Assembly (NCBI GenBank): GCA_022376465.1
Contig: JACDTU010000012.1
Span: forward strand, 1,302,001 to 1,366,000
DNA length: 64,000 nucleotides
Direction: 5' to 3'
Source: Cubamyces lactineus
Lineage: Eukaryota; Basidiomycota; Agaricomycetes; Polyporales; Polyporaceae
The position numbers were made by a program, and so were the translations under genes. Positions 23,124-34,133 of the stretch are shown in pieces (position 1 is the first letter of the stretch; every line of letters starts with the position of its first letter). Below the pieces are notes generated by a model. It was not told the origin of the DNA. It did not search any database and saw only the letters and a program-made list of their open reading frames with translations.

Positions 23124-24559
23124 TCATGAACCGCAACATGAGCCCGCCCCCGGCCAGCGGCCCTCGCTCACGCTGCCAACGATAGATCCCGGGCCGAGGC
23201 GGATGCTCCTGCTCCTGCTCCCGCCCGCGCCCCCATGTGCACTCCCGCTCTGCTCCGCGTCCTGGATGTGCAACATGCGCGCCTCGAGCGCCTCCTCGTA
23301 TTCTTGCCGCACCACCACACGGCGCGCGACGTACTCGAAGACGTCCTGCACGCCCTCGCCGGTTTTGGCAGACGTGAAGAACAGCTTTGGATAGCGCTCA
23401 AGCGGCGGGCGGACCCCTCGCGAATCGGGGGGCGAGCCAGATTCGGGCGTCGTCGTGGTAGTCGTGGGAGCGTCATCGGGATGGGCTTGGCCGCGAATGA
23501 AGAGACTGGGGGTGATCGTTGGCGCAGAGGACATGGACGACGAAGAAGGTATGCGGCGCGGAGAGCGCAGCGGGGATGGATGTGTAGGTGAATGGGAGGG
23601 AGAGCGGGAGGCGGGTGCGGAGAGCGCAGTAAACGCGGGCGAGGACAGCGCGGACTCGAAGGTGTCGAAGAAGGATGAAGACGGGGTGTGGTAGATCGTG
23701 TTCGTCGTCGTCATCGTCCCCGCTGCGCTCAGCCCGCCCCCGCGGAAGAGCGTTGAACGGCTGCGAGACGCGGATCGGGATGCACGCGACCAGGACGCGC
23801 GCCCGCGCTTGGCGGAGATGTCGATCGAGTCTGTGCGCGGCGCATCGGGATGGTTCGGTGGAGGGGATGGCGGGAGTTCGTCTTCATGACCTTGACTTTC
23901 GTCTTGGTACAAGTATTGAGCCTCTGCGTCATCCTGAGCAAGACGGATGGTCGGGGACGGTGGCGTTACCGGGCGGGGTACGAGCCTGTCCACAAAGTCC
24001 CTCGCCTCCGCCTCCGAGACAGCACCTGCGCCGTCCGCGCGAGCAATGTCGATCTTATTTCCGACGACGACGCAGCAGAACTCGTCGACAGCGTCGTCCG
24101 GCACGGGGGCCTTGTCGCGGAAGTCGGCCCACCACTTTGTGAGCGCGGCGAGCGTCTGCGGCTGATTCACGTCGAACATAAGGATCACCGCGTCCGCGCC
24201 ACGGAAGAACGCAGAGGAGAGCGCGGAGAAGCGTTCTTGGCCAGCCGTATCCTATTCATTACCGAGCGCAGTGCGAAATGAGGACTGGTTGATTGTACGA
24301 GGGAGCGGCAGCGCACGCACCCAAATCTGCAAAGTAACGACCTCGTCCGGGGAGCTATGGTGCTGCACCGTCTTTGTGATAAAGTCCGCACCAATTGTCG
24401 CCCTGTACCCCGTCGTGAATCTGCCGGAGATGTACTGCACAGAGCGGTCAGGACTGGGTGTTTGGGCCCTGGAGGATCCGGTAACTAACGGACCTGGTTG
24501 CGGATGCTGGACTTGCCAACACCAGACGCGCCGATCACGACGAGCTTAACCGTACGCAT
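23124..24559 (-). CDS. Rab7-type small GTPase with a very large insertion between G4 and G5 motifs
   Basis: Exons 24494-24559, 24321-24434 and 23124-24251 give 435 residues; ordinary Rabs have about 200. Visible motifs: G1 GASGVGKSS (residues 10-18), effector region YRATIGADFITK (about 32-43), G3 DTAGQE (61-66), G4 NKID (125-128) and G5 TSAK (SAK from 354). About 225 residues lie between G4 and G5 where about 30 are normal. The extra sequence is Ser/Pro/Thr/Arg-rich and low-complexity (RASRSASRSRST.., SPSHSPTHPSPLRSP). The C-terminus ends GAGSCCGS, a CCxx-type double cysteine suited to geranylgeranylation. The YRATIGADF signature fits Ypt7/Rab7, which act in late endosome-vacuole fusion. With this insert, either a derived Ypt7 or a basidiomycete-specific relative is possible. 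Confidence 0.85.
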
Positions 24560-25466
24560 CCCCGAGGCGTTGCGCAGAGCTCATGGGCAGACGAGGAGGA
24601 CGAGGGAGGTGGTGGTCGAGGAGAGAGTGAGTAAAGGGAGTACCGCTTGGTGAGAGCTCTATGCCCGAGCGCGCCGCAATGGAATAATTTCCTCGCGTAA
24701 TTTATGCCAATCCTCCGATCGAGCGGTCCGGATACAAACAGTAGCTTACATTCGCGGTTTCCTGTCGTCATACATATGCTCATGCCACCCAGTCCAGACA
24801 ATACTGGTGTGTCGGGAGTGAAGTCAATCAACAGGACGACTAGGAGTAGTTGCTTGAGTCATATTGATCCGATCCATGAGCTTCTGCAGACGTATGAGGC
24901 CAACGCCTCAATTCTACGATCGCAAGGAAGGGTGGACCCTCCACAAATTCTGCTACTTATTGTTTACGGTAAATCCAGATTGTTGAGGAATACTGGAACT
25001 TGGCGGCGACGGTCTGGTGGGAACTGTGGGTCCAAGGGCGGAGGCACGCTGCTAAACTACCAGCTCATACGCATAGTGGATCGGGAGACCCTATACACAC
25101 GCATTCAGGTCATGCACTCAGAATGCAAGCAACCACATTGATGTGCGTGACTTGACAGTGATATTGCAGCAAGAGTGATGGAGGCATTAGAGGCAGATAT
25201 GATACAACTAGTGACGTGACTGTGTCGGTTTTGCTGACAGCGTAATGTGGAGGGAATTGCAAGTGAATACATCACTCGACGGCTGAGTGTGGGGCATGCT
25301 ACGTCCGCACAGATAGGTCAGCATCGTACGTTGGTGCAGAAGTTGAAAGTGGTGTACGCACAATGTCTGGACGCTTTACAGACGTGTCACGAACATCCTC
25401 CACCCGCATCCGCCTATCCCAGGATCCCCTCGGTCCCTCCCCTCTAAATCGTGGCAGGATCACGGT
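24560..25466. other. Intergenic stretch upstream of the Rab gene
   Basis: About 900 bases. It holds the promoter of the Rab gene and the 3' region of the small Tom6-like gene. A 145-residue + frame at 24704-25141 has no domain and was not accepted. Confidence 0.5.
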
Positions 25467-25685
25467 TCATGCTGGAATCATGAGCTCGCCCCATGTCCGG
25501 ATCGCCGCAATCCCTCCAAAGAAGACGGTGACAGCAGTGAGGATGCTGATGTTGCCGGGCAGGTTCTCCGGGGCCCAGATCTGCTCGCGCATGAACCGGG
25601 AAAACGCAGATTCGTTGGGGTCGTGGATGGCGCGGCGTTGGGGGACGCCGAAGGGCGATGCGCCAGGAGCAGCACGACGAGACAT
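25467..25685 (-). CDS. Small single-helix mitochondrial outer-membrane protein, Tom6-like
   Basis: A 72-residue protein from ATG 25683-25685 to the stop at 25467-25469, uninterrupted. The N-terminal half is polar (MSRRAAPGASPFGVPQRRAI). Then comes the segment WAPENLPGNISILTAVTVFF, continuing GGIAAIRTWGELMIPA. A short polar N-terminus, a 'xPENxxxN' turn, one C-terminal membrane helix and a WGELxxPA ending match fungal Tom6, a tail-anchored stabiliser of the TOM import channel. The frame continues open upstream to 26000, but that part has no family resemblance. Its start lies 320 bases from the divergent mitochondrial helicase gene. Very short proteins are hard to assign by eye, so another small TOM subunit remains possible. 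Confidence 0.6.
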   Translation of the reverse strand: MSRRAAPGASPFGVPQRRAIHDPNESAFSRFMREQIWAPENLPGNISILTAVTVFFGGIAAIRTWGELMIPA

Positions 25686-26004
25686 GACGGGTGTTTGGAG
25701 AGGAGGACAGTAGGCGGAGGTGGTGATGACCTGGAAGTTTTGGTAGGAGCTGTGTGGGTGGATGTAGGCGTCTATTACACCGAGCTTGAGGTGTCCGGGG
25801 TCGCACTCCGAGTACCACGCCTGCTCTATGGGCGCTTGCTGCACGCAGGAAAACTCGACCATTGCACTCGCTCGTCGGCGTCGCTCTTTCGTCCACTTCT
25901 TACCTCCAGACCCGACGTACTCGCGACGCAAACGACATCTTACGCTATTCTCTGGTGCTGCGAGCTCAGCGTACAGCTGTCGTGTAATATCTCGAATCAC
26001 TGGT
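25686..26004. promoter_or_regulatory. Bidirectional promoter region between two mitochondrial genes
   Basis: 319 bases separate the divergent start codons of the Tom6-like gene (-) and the MRH4-like helicase (+). Both promoters must lie here or inside the neighbouring gene. No TATA box was evident. Confidence 0.5.
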
Positions 26005-28160
26005 ATGTCTCTCTTGGCGTCCTCTCGCGTCGCCGCGAGGTCCGCCAGCTTACCGCAGGAGTTGTTGGTCGCATGTCTTCATACCTCTGTGCCAGTCTTT
26101 GCCAAGAAGCCGGCCGAGAGCTCAGGTAAGCAAACCCGACAGTTGAATGCTTTATATCTAAATGGAATACCAAGGGGCGGCACCGTCGCATTCTCGCCTC
26201 GTCAAGGACCTCAAGCCGTCGGGTCCGTCCGGGGAACTCAAGGTAGCTCCCAAGTTTGAGCGGGACCCAGCACCGCACCATGGCAGGCGCGACACTCGTA
26301 GCGAATGGTACCAGAGCAATAAGCTCAAACGCCCCATCCGCAAGGAGGAAACCTGGAAGCCTCGTGCAGCCTCGATACCCTCGCCAGCCAAAGAGCTCCT
26401 GCAGGCCATCAAGCTCGCGAGCAGGTCTTCGGACAAGCCCAAATACGTCAATCCTCTGAGCGAAGACTTTGACATCTCAAAGCATGCCGTGTCTGCGCCC
26501 CGCGCGCGCGAGTTCGCCTCCCCGCCTCTGATAGAGGGCCTCCTTGAATCCCTGCACGACGTCCTCGGCCCTGACGCTGAGCCCACGCCGATCCAAGCCC
26601 TCGCTCTGGAGCACATCCTCAGTGCGGAACCGCGCACCACGGCAGAACGTGCACAGTATCACCAATGGCTCTTGGCCTCTGAGACCGGGTCTGGCAAGTC
26701 CATAGCATATCTGTTGCCCGTCCTGCAAGACCTCAAGCTCGCAGAGATGCACAACGTCCCGCGCAGGACCGACGACTCGACCGTCCAACGGCGGGCCATG
26801 AATCCCCGCGCACTCGTGCTTGCACCAACACACGAGCTTGCAAGGCAGCTGTCGGGCTTTGCTAAAGAGCTCTTGCATAACGTGAAGCTGCGGGTCGTGT
26901 GCGCTTCACAGGCGAACACGCCATCTCGCAAAAGGGTATCCGCGTCGAAGATGGCGGAGGCCGTCATGGACGCGGCGGACGGCGAGGTTGAGTTATCTTC
27001 CGAGATCATCATGCGTCCCGGAGCACAACAGCGGCCTGTCGATCTGCTCGTCGGTACACCATCGAAGGTGCTCGAGCTCGCACGCGGCCGTAGATGGGGC
27101 TACGAAAAAGAAGATGGAAAGTCGAAGCCGCGGAGGAAGATCACTGTAGGGGAGCCGGAGATGAGCCTCGCTGACATCGAATGGGTCGTCGTCGATGAGG
27201 CAGATGTCCTCTTCGGTAAGTCGCACGCAGCGGAGATGTTGCATGTACTCACACACAGCAGACCCGGACTTCCAGGAAGCGACCAGGATGATCCTCGCCG
27301 ATATCAGCGCCGCCCGTGGCCACCCCGTGCCATTCGACCCCGAGCTCAAACTCCCCTCAGCGGACTCGAAGACGAAGCCTGCACCGACGCCCATTGACTA
27401 CCCGTTCAACCTCGTCCTCACCTCAGCCACGATCCCCTCCGCGCTCGCCGCATACATCGCGCAGTTCCACCCCTCTCTGACGCGCCTCGCCTCGCCGCAG
27501 TTGCACAAGCTGCCCCCGACGCTCAAGACCGAGCACTTCGCGTGGACGGGCGGGAACCGCGACGCGGACATCGAGCACCGCCTCCGCCGCGTGTGGTACG
27601 AGGACCTCCAGAACCGCACCCGCTCGGACGCACCGCTCTCGAAGGTGCTCGTGTTCTGCAACAAGACCGCGCGCGTAGAGAACCTCGGCGCGTACCTGAC
27701 GGAGAAGGGCATCGCGAACATCGCGCTCACGCGTTCGGGCAACGCGCGCAAGCATGGGTCGAACCACCACCTCCATGGCTTCCTGCGCAGCCGCCAGGCG
27801 GGCGAGGATGTCCCCGCGACCGACGCGGACTCCACCGCCGGCGCTTCACCTGCCTCTGAAGAGAACTCGCCCGTCGCTCCCTCTGTAAGCGTGGCTGCGA
27901 CGTCGATGGGGCAGTTGAGAGAGATCCCGCACGTGATGATCACGACGTCGCTGCTCTCGCGCGGGCTGGACTTTGCGCCGGACGTGAAGCACGTCTTCAT
28001 CGTAGACGAGCCGCGGAACATGATCGACTTCCTGCACCGCGCGGGGCGGTCGGGACGCGCGGGCGAGCCGGGGAAGGTCGTCGTGTTCGGGAAGAGCAAG
28101 GGGCGTGGGTCAGAGAAGGCGAGGGTGGTGAGGAGGAAGGTCGGTGCGCTCAAGGCGTGA
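26005..28160 (+). CDS. MRH4: Mitochondrial DEAD-box RNA helicase, MRH4-like
   Basis: Exons 26005-26125, 26175-27215 and 27259-28160 (introns of 49 and 43 bases) give 687 residues. The N-terminus MSLLASSRVAARSASLPQEL is rich in Ser, Arg and Leu without acidic residues, as in mitochondrial presequences. Helicase motifs in order: a Q-motif-like PTPIQALALEHIL, motif I ASETGSGKS, Ia PTHELARQL, a VGTPSKVLEL block, motif II VDEADVLF, motif III TSATIP, a VFCNKTARVENLGAYL block, TTSLLSRGLDF, and motif VI HRAGRSGRAG. A Lys/Arg-rich tail follows. The long N-terminal extension and the insert between helicase lobes fit MRH4, which in yeast assembles the large mitochondrial ribosomal subunit. The gene assignment rests on architecture, not an alignment. 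Confidence 0.85.
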
Positions 28161-28818
28161 GCGTAAGTGTCGAGGGGGCTGCCTGGTCGAGGTACACGGC
28201 GCTGTGTCCATCTAGAGAATTTGCATCTAATCAGTACGCTTATCGTCTTGTACTATCGTAGCACACCGCTCTATACCTAGTCTCCATGCTTGGGGATGAA
28301 CCAGTGCAGCATCCACTGCGCCAAGCGATGAGTAGTGCGACGGTACTGCTGATGTTCTGATGTTCAGCGTAATATGATGCTACTTGGCAAACGTTGACGT
28401 TATGCAGCGATTCCTCTAGGCCGCTGCGGGTTCCGGAATCCGCAGACATACCATCTGTTGATCTGACAACACGCTTCTAACCTTTGCACACTGCACACGC
28501 ACGAGGTAGTGTCGATGTAGTATGTATGTGCTATGTCATTGTCAATCTATTGATGCTAGATGCATATGCCACAGGACTCGGAGTCCAGGGGATTTCACGG
28601 AGGGAACACAAGTGTACTACTACGAACACGGTCAATATACATAGACATCTTCGTGCTCACCATGAATCGTCCCGCCACACTGTGTATGTGTGTATGTTTA
28701 GGAAACCATGTATCCACGCGGCGTTTCGCATGGCGATCTCACCGCGACGGTATCTAGTGTGGGGTTAATTGGATGCGCAGGTCCCCCAGGAAGCGTGTAT
28801 TACATCACCATGCACAGA
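28161..28818. other. Convergent intergenic stretch between MRH4-like gene and F-box gene 5
   Basis: About 660 bases between two convergent stop codons; no gene recognised. Confidence 0.5.
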
Positions 28819-30683
28819 TCAAAAGCAAGTAGGCTCAACATCTGGCAGCGTCCACCACCGCTCCGCCTCCGGGTCCTCCTTCCATCTTTCATCTGTGACA
28901 AAGCTAGGCGATCCTATGCACGTATTCAGGTCCAGATGCTTGACGATGTAAGGCTCTGCGGCCAGAAATGCGCTTTTGATTGACTGGTCACGTTCGTCTT
29001 CCTCGTCGTAGTCGACATCGAGGATAACGGTGTGAAGCGGACACCCGAGTGCGTGACGAGCCTCGCTCATCGCTACGAACCTAGCCATTTCCCTCACGCG
29101 GTACGTGCACGCGTGGATCTCGAGCACCTGCAGCTGAGGAACGAGTACCGGATCCGCTAGCGCCAGCCGTTCATACAGCTCCTGGAGGAAGCGTCCTGAA
29201 CCGCCGAGTAGAGCGGTGAGTTCGTGTTCGTTGATATTGACGACAAGTGTGGTCAAGTGTGGGAGCTGCCGGAGTAATTCGAGAACTCCTCCTGGGTTAT
29301 AAGCGGATACGTGCAGCTCCTTGATCGAGGGCATGGGCAGGATCGTCGTCAACTGGGATAGCCAAGTGTCCCGCTCGTCCTCCATATGCCATGCTTGGAT
29401 GAGTAACCCGGATGATGGACCTTGCGCAATGAGGTATACATCCTCATTTTTGTCGTACGAGTCATGTAATTGTACTTCGATGTGAGTCAAGCCTGAGAGG
29501 AACTCCCGCGAATGGATTGGGCGCTGCGGGACGCCGCTGTTCGTGGATGTGTACCGTCCCGATGTGTCTAAACGCACCATTACGTCCTTCGGAAGGTCCA
29601 GCATCGCAAACAGGTGGAGCGTCGGCAGGAACATGCTATCAGTAAACGTGAGGTCGCGTAGCGCGGGCAGCGGTATCACATCTCTTCCGTCGGCTTCCAG
29701 TGTGATGTCGTAGCCAAATCCTCCGACGTGCAGGTATTGGAGAGAGGGTGTGTTTGAGAGGAGCTGCTTAAGATGCGGCGTATTGTTCTCAGCTCGACCT
29801 TGATAGAGAAATCTCGACAAATGGAGATGTGTAAGCTGAGGAAAGCAATTCCCCGGAAGCCATGGACCAAGGCCTACGAGCGCAAGTGCGAGCAGATTTA
29901 CTTGACGCTTTCGGAAGAGTAGCATCGTGAAGTGTTCCAAGGGCGGAGGCGGATTCAACTCTGAGCAGATGGTGAGACACTCCAGTAGCGGCGCCTCGAA
30001 TTGCAAGATGGGAGGGATGAACGATGCGTTTGGATGGATGGTGAGATCCAGGCGTCTCATTCGCGAGGCATGTGTGTTCAGCACGAGAGCGGTACGCAGC
30101 AGGTCTTTCGTCGTTAGATGGAGTCTGATTGGGGTGTGCTGCGAGCGAGCAAGGAACGCCTCCATCTGAGCCGGCCGTTCGTCGTCGATGCAGGTCCAGA
30201 GTGCTGAGGTGCTTAACGCGACCTCACGCCATCGCTTACAGACATGGGTGATCGTGATGAGAGGACGGAAGGGAAACTGGTGGATGTCTCGCCTTCCTTG
30301 AAAGCTTGATCCGCGGGTAGACAAGACATAGGACATGACATGCTCGAAGCACTGCACAAGGATCTCAAGCGGTAGGCGCGCCGTGGGTGACAGGAGATTC
30401 AGTTGCGCGCGAATTTGAAGCAAAGCCTCAGCGGTCATGGTGTCTGCCAGCACCAGCTGGGAGATGGAGTCGATCAGCAGTGCTACGACAGCCGCAATGC
30501 GTGTATCGACTTACCTCATCGCGACCTAGACTAGCACGACGATTGAGTTTGAGTACAATGCGCAGGCGAAGGTACAAACACAAGATCTAATCAGTACCTG
30601 TGCGTTCGGATTCCACGTCGGAGAGCGGATGGCAGCGCGTCAAGCAGAGTCAAGAGAGACACATCCTCCAAATCCTCGGACAT
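28819..30683 (-). CDS. F-box/LRR-like protein 5 (subfamily A, minus-strand arm)
   Basis: Exons 30598-30683 (86 bases), 30515-30530 (16 bases) and 28819-30456 give 579 residues. Exon 1 encodes MSEDLEDVSLLTLLDALPSA and RRGIRTH, exon 2 (S)LGRDE, exon 3 LVLADTMTAEALLQIRAQLN. The F-box is RLPLEILVQCFEHVM, then ITHVCKRWREVALSTSALWTCI. Leucine-rich parts include QLTHLHLSRFLY and TPSLQYLHVGGFGYD, and the C-terminus has EAERWWTLPDVE. Exon sizes, phases and sequence match the + gene at 20827-22670 nearly throughout, so the two are recent duplicates in inverted orientation. Presumed SCF adaptor with unknown substrate. Confidence 0.86.
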
Positions 30684-30969
30684 CTCGACCTTCAGTGATG
30701 GATGATAGGAATGAGCATCAAGTTCTAAGTTCATGTGCTGTCCAGGGGGCCCATGACTAAGACGCTCGCACGGGGTTCCTAGCTGAGAGCAGAACCCATG
30801 AAGAACAACCACGGACGTTATAGATACAACTCATCCTCGAGAAACGGTACTCCGTAATCAAAGGAGTAACACTGTATAGATGCAGGCTGGGGTTAAGTCA
30901 TACCTCACTCGTCGCCATTACCTATACACGAACTTGACACCCCGGGCCAGAGTATTTGTGCAGGCGTGG

Positions 30970-31933
30970 CCGAAAGTCATACGCCGGCAAGTCCCACCAT
31001 CGCTCTGCCTCCTCCGCGACTTCGAACTTGTCCATAAGTCAAAAGTTCCTGCGTGCCGCCTCGGGACGGACCTCCGCCGTGCCTGTGACGTACTCCTGCA
31101 CTGGAGTAAGCTCTCTGGATAACTTGTCCGAGCAGTGCGCGGATTGGCTGCGGTGTCGACGATGATGGCATGGAGTGCCATTAGCTGGCCTTGATGCATG
31201 CGCTCAGCAGCCATTACGACGATTTTGGCAGCGCGGAGGACGGCTGGGTCGTTGCACAAAGTCTTGAGCCTAATGTCTTGAATTTTGGTTGGTGCAAGGA
31301 AGATGCTTCGCTGGCGAGGGCAGCATACGTTCTGCGTGGCAGATCGTCATCCACATTGGATTCGTTCCTGCCCTCGGCATACAGGCTCATGGAGAGTTCG
31401 ACCAGGCTATTGCGCAGTTCGAGCAAGCTTGGGATCACGTTCGTCTAGCTTGTCACCACCCTCAGGGATCCCACGGAAGGGGTCGGGGCGTAGTCCCCAG
31501 CTGAGCGAGCCAGTCCTCCCAGGTCGTGGTTGACTCGTCTGGTACGTCTTTTTCCTGTTTGCACAAGAGGCACAGCCCCCGTAGTTGTCTTTTTCCTGAG
31601 CAGGTGAAGTTGGAGATATGCATCGGGATCTCCGGAGGAAGCCGGCTTATGGTGGGGAGGCCGTTCTTCCGAACCCAGAGCTGCTTCTTCTAATTCCCTA
31701 AGCTGAGAGCGCCGTTATGTTAGCTCGTTGAGGCCGTATACACATACATTTGGCACACACCTCTTCATGGCTGAGGGGATATACAAGACTCAGCTCGTAA
31801 CCTAGGACGGATGGTTAGAGCTAACATTAATGGCGGCGACATACCTGAGTCCGTGCTTGCCATCGATGACGTTCAAGAGCAGGCTGCAATATTGCAGCAC
31901 GAGTGTCCGGAAGGAAGTTGCCTCTAGATGCAT
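30970..31933 (-). pseudogene. F-box relic (subfamily B), middle deleted, several frameshifts
   Basis: On the minus strand, remains of a subfamily B F-box gene lie in order. Exon 1 is about 31845-31933 (MHLEATSFRTLV.., with an indel after which LQPALE-like sequence continues in another frame). The 10-base exon 2 is 31761-31770 (CCATGAAGAG, (S)HEE) with intact splice sites. The F-box remnant (LPTISRLPPEIPMHISNFTC) is near 31610-31680. The C-terminal part runs from about 31545 down: WEDWLAQLG, RRTYAALASEASSLHQP, LCATTQPSSA / VVMAAERMHQ, and finally EEAERWWDLPAYDF near 30975. The whole middle is missing and the remaining pieces sit in different frames. Closest intact relative: 32203-34133. Confidence 0.72.
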
Positions 31934-32202
31934 ACTACTACCTAGTGAAAGATAGCGAAGTCTTCCACTGACTATGATCCTTGACTCTTCAGAAATGCGC
32001 GGTTCGTTGCCAACTCACCACGGTGGCACACGATTGTTTTGACATGTTGACGCGTTCACGATGATTGCGCAAAGACCGCTGCCAAAGACTTGGCAACTCG
32101 TCGAACCTCGCTCGTCCAACAAGACAACACTTCCTCTCCTAGCCGGTTAAAGATGAGTGCTCGATACATCAGATACATGTCGTACGGAAGATTTGCGAAG
32201 CC

Positions 32203-34133
32203 TCAAGTCTTGTAACTACCGTCATGCGAAACTACCGGCCCTACAATCCGGTAAGGTGGGTCCACTGCCTGTTTCCAAAGACGCGGTCGAATATCTTCCG
32301 ACGACTGGGAGTCCCACCACTGGTCTGCCTCGGGAACGTCGAACGTGTCCGACAGCCCAAAGCTCTCGCGCGCCGCTCCGGGGCGAAAATCCACTGCGCG
32401 CGTGAAATACGGTATGATTGGGACGAGCCCTCTGGAGAATTTGTCTGCGCAGTGCGCGCATAAGGGACCCGTTGCCACGACGAGCGTCCTAAGGGGTCGT
32501 CTTCTCATCATGCGCGTAGCGGCCATGGCGGCGAGGGCGGTCGTGCGGAGGACAGCATACGGGTCGCTGCATAGGGTCTCGAGCTGGAGCGTTTCAAGCT
32601 GGGCGCACGCCGAGAGGTCCTCGCTGGCGAGAGCAGCATACGCTTCGAGTACCGCGTCTTTGTCCGACTCCAACGTGGGTGATCGTTCTCCCATGGTATC
32701 CACAAACAACGAGAGCTCGGCGAGGCTGGCATGCACTTGATTGAGTAGAGTCGGGACCACGCCGTGTTGGTTCGTCGTCACCCTGAGCGAGCGCACCGCG
32801 GGCATAGGGAACATGATATTGAGTCGCATGAGCCAACTCTGCCAGTCTATGTTGAGGCCTTCTGTGTACACTTGTAACCAGAAACCGGCGGTGCGTCCGT
32901 CGACGGTAAGCTCGAGCTGACGGTCAACGACACGCACGTTTAGGTGTGTGAACATCTGGAACATGCCATTAGGTAGAAGGGCGGAGGGCCACGATATACT
33001 GGAGTCTGTGAGGGTGTTCAGGTTGTACAGGCGAATGACGACGCTCGATGGAAAGTCTAGGGCGGAGAGCAAGCAGAAGGCATCAGAGGCGCAACTTTGT
33101 GAACAGGTTATCGCACGGAGAGAAGGTAGGGACGCTCGCGATCTGCTCTCCATAGGTGCGGATGCAAATTTCCCACCCGCGAGGCCCATGACTTCAAGGT
33201 ACTGTAACGCAGGCGTGTTTGCGAGGAGAGTAACTAGGCAGGTCACTTCGCCACTTGATCCGCCGAAGTTGACTATACCCGACAAGCAGAGATGGGTGAG
33301 GCAAGGAAAGATATTTCTCGGCATCCACTCGCCAACGTAGTATAAGGCCAACGCTTGCAATTTCAATACTTGCCTCTGGAAAAGCGCTCGGAAGAGGAAC
33401 CCGTTGTCGTAGCCCTCGGCTCCGTGGTGCGGAAGGACCGTGAGGCATTCCAAGGCGGGAGCACTGAGTTGTAGTTGCACAGGGGCTAACGTGGGGCGGC
33501 TGCGGTCAATCGATCTCGTCATATCCAGGCGCTTCAGCCGCTCGACATGGGTTCCTAGCAGCACACCTGGATCTTCATGGCCGATGTGCAGCGACAGGGC
33601 GGCGGCGCCAGAGCGTACCAGGAACAAGTCCAGCAAATGCTTGTTTGGTACGTCAATACGGGACCATATCACAGGTGCACTGAGTGCCACATCACGCCAC
33701 CTTCTGCATACGTGGGTGAGCAGAAGCGGAAGGGGTGGTTTGTGGCCCTTGTGCCGGTGTCTGAAGTTTACGTAGCCGTCGTAGCAGTGATCGCAGGCCA
33801 ATTCGAAGATATGCAGGAGTATTTCTGGGGGTATCCCGTGTACAGGAAGGAGCGCATTCATCCGGCCCCGAACCGTTAGCAAAGCGCCATGTATGGCAGC
33901 TTCCATCTGATGTAACTGTAAGACGCGTACAAATGTAAACTGATGTGGAATCTACAATCGGCCTGGCACGTACCTCTGTGTAACTGGAGGATGGAGTGGT
34001 TCAGTGAGATTCAGCTAGAACACATGAAGGCAACAGTAACGTACCTTAGAGCCTGCTGATCACGCTTGCATGCAGACTGCAGCGCAGCCACGACTGATGG
34101 AAATGGGATTGCATCTAGGGACAATTCTGACAT
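32203..34133 (-). CDS. F-box/LRR-like protein 6 (subfamily B, 10-base exon 2)
   Basis: Exons 34045-34133 (89 bases), 33974-33983 (10 bases) and 32203-33906 give 600 residues. Exon 1 encodes MSELSLDAIPFPSVVAALQS.., exon 2 (S)YTE, exon 3 MEAAIHGALLTVRGRMNALL. The F-box is VHGIPPEILLHIFELACDHC, followed by LTHVCRRWRDVALSAPVIWSRI. Leucine-rich parts include CLTHLCLSGIVNF and TPALQYLEVMGL. The C-terminal family motif is degenerate (EADQWWDSQSSED), followed by a 30-residue tail. It is the only apparently intact subfamily B member here and served as reference for the broken copies at 18768 and 30970. Presumed SCF adaptor. Confidence 0.85.
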
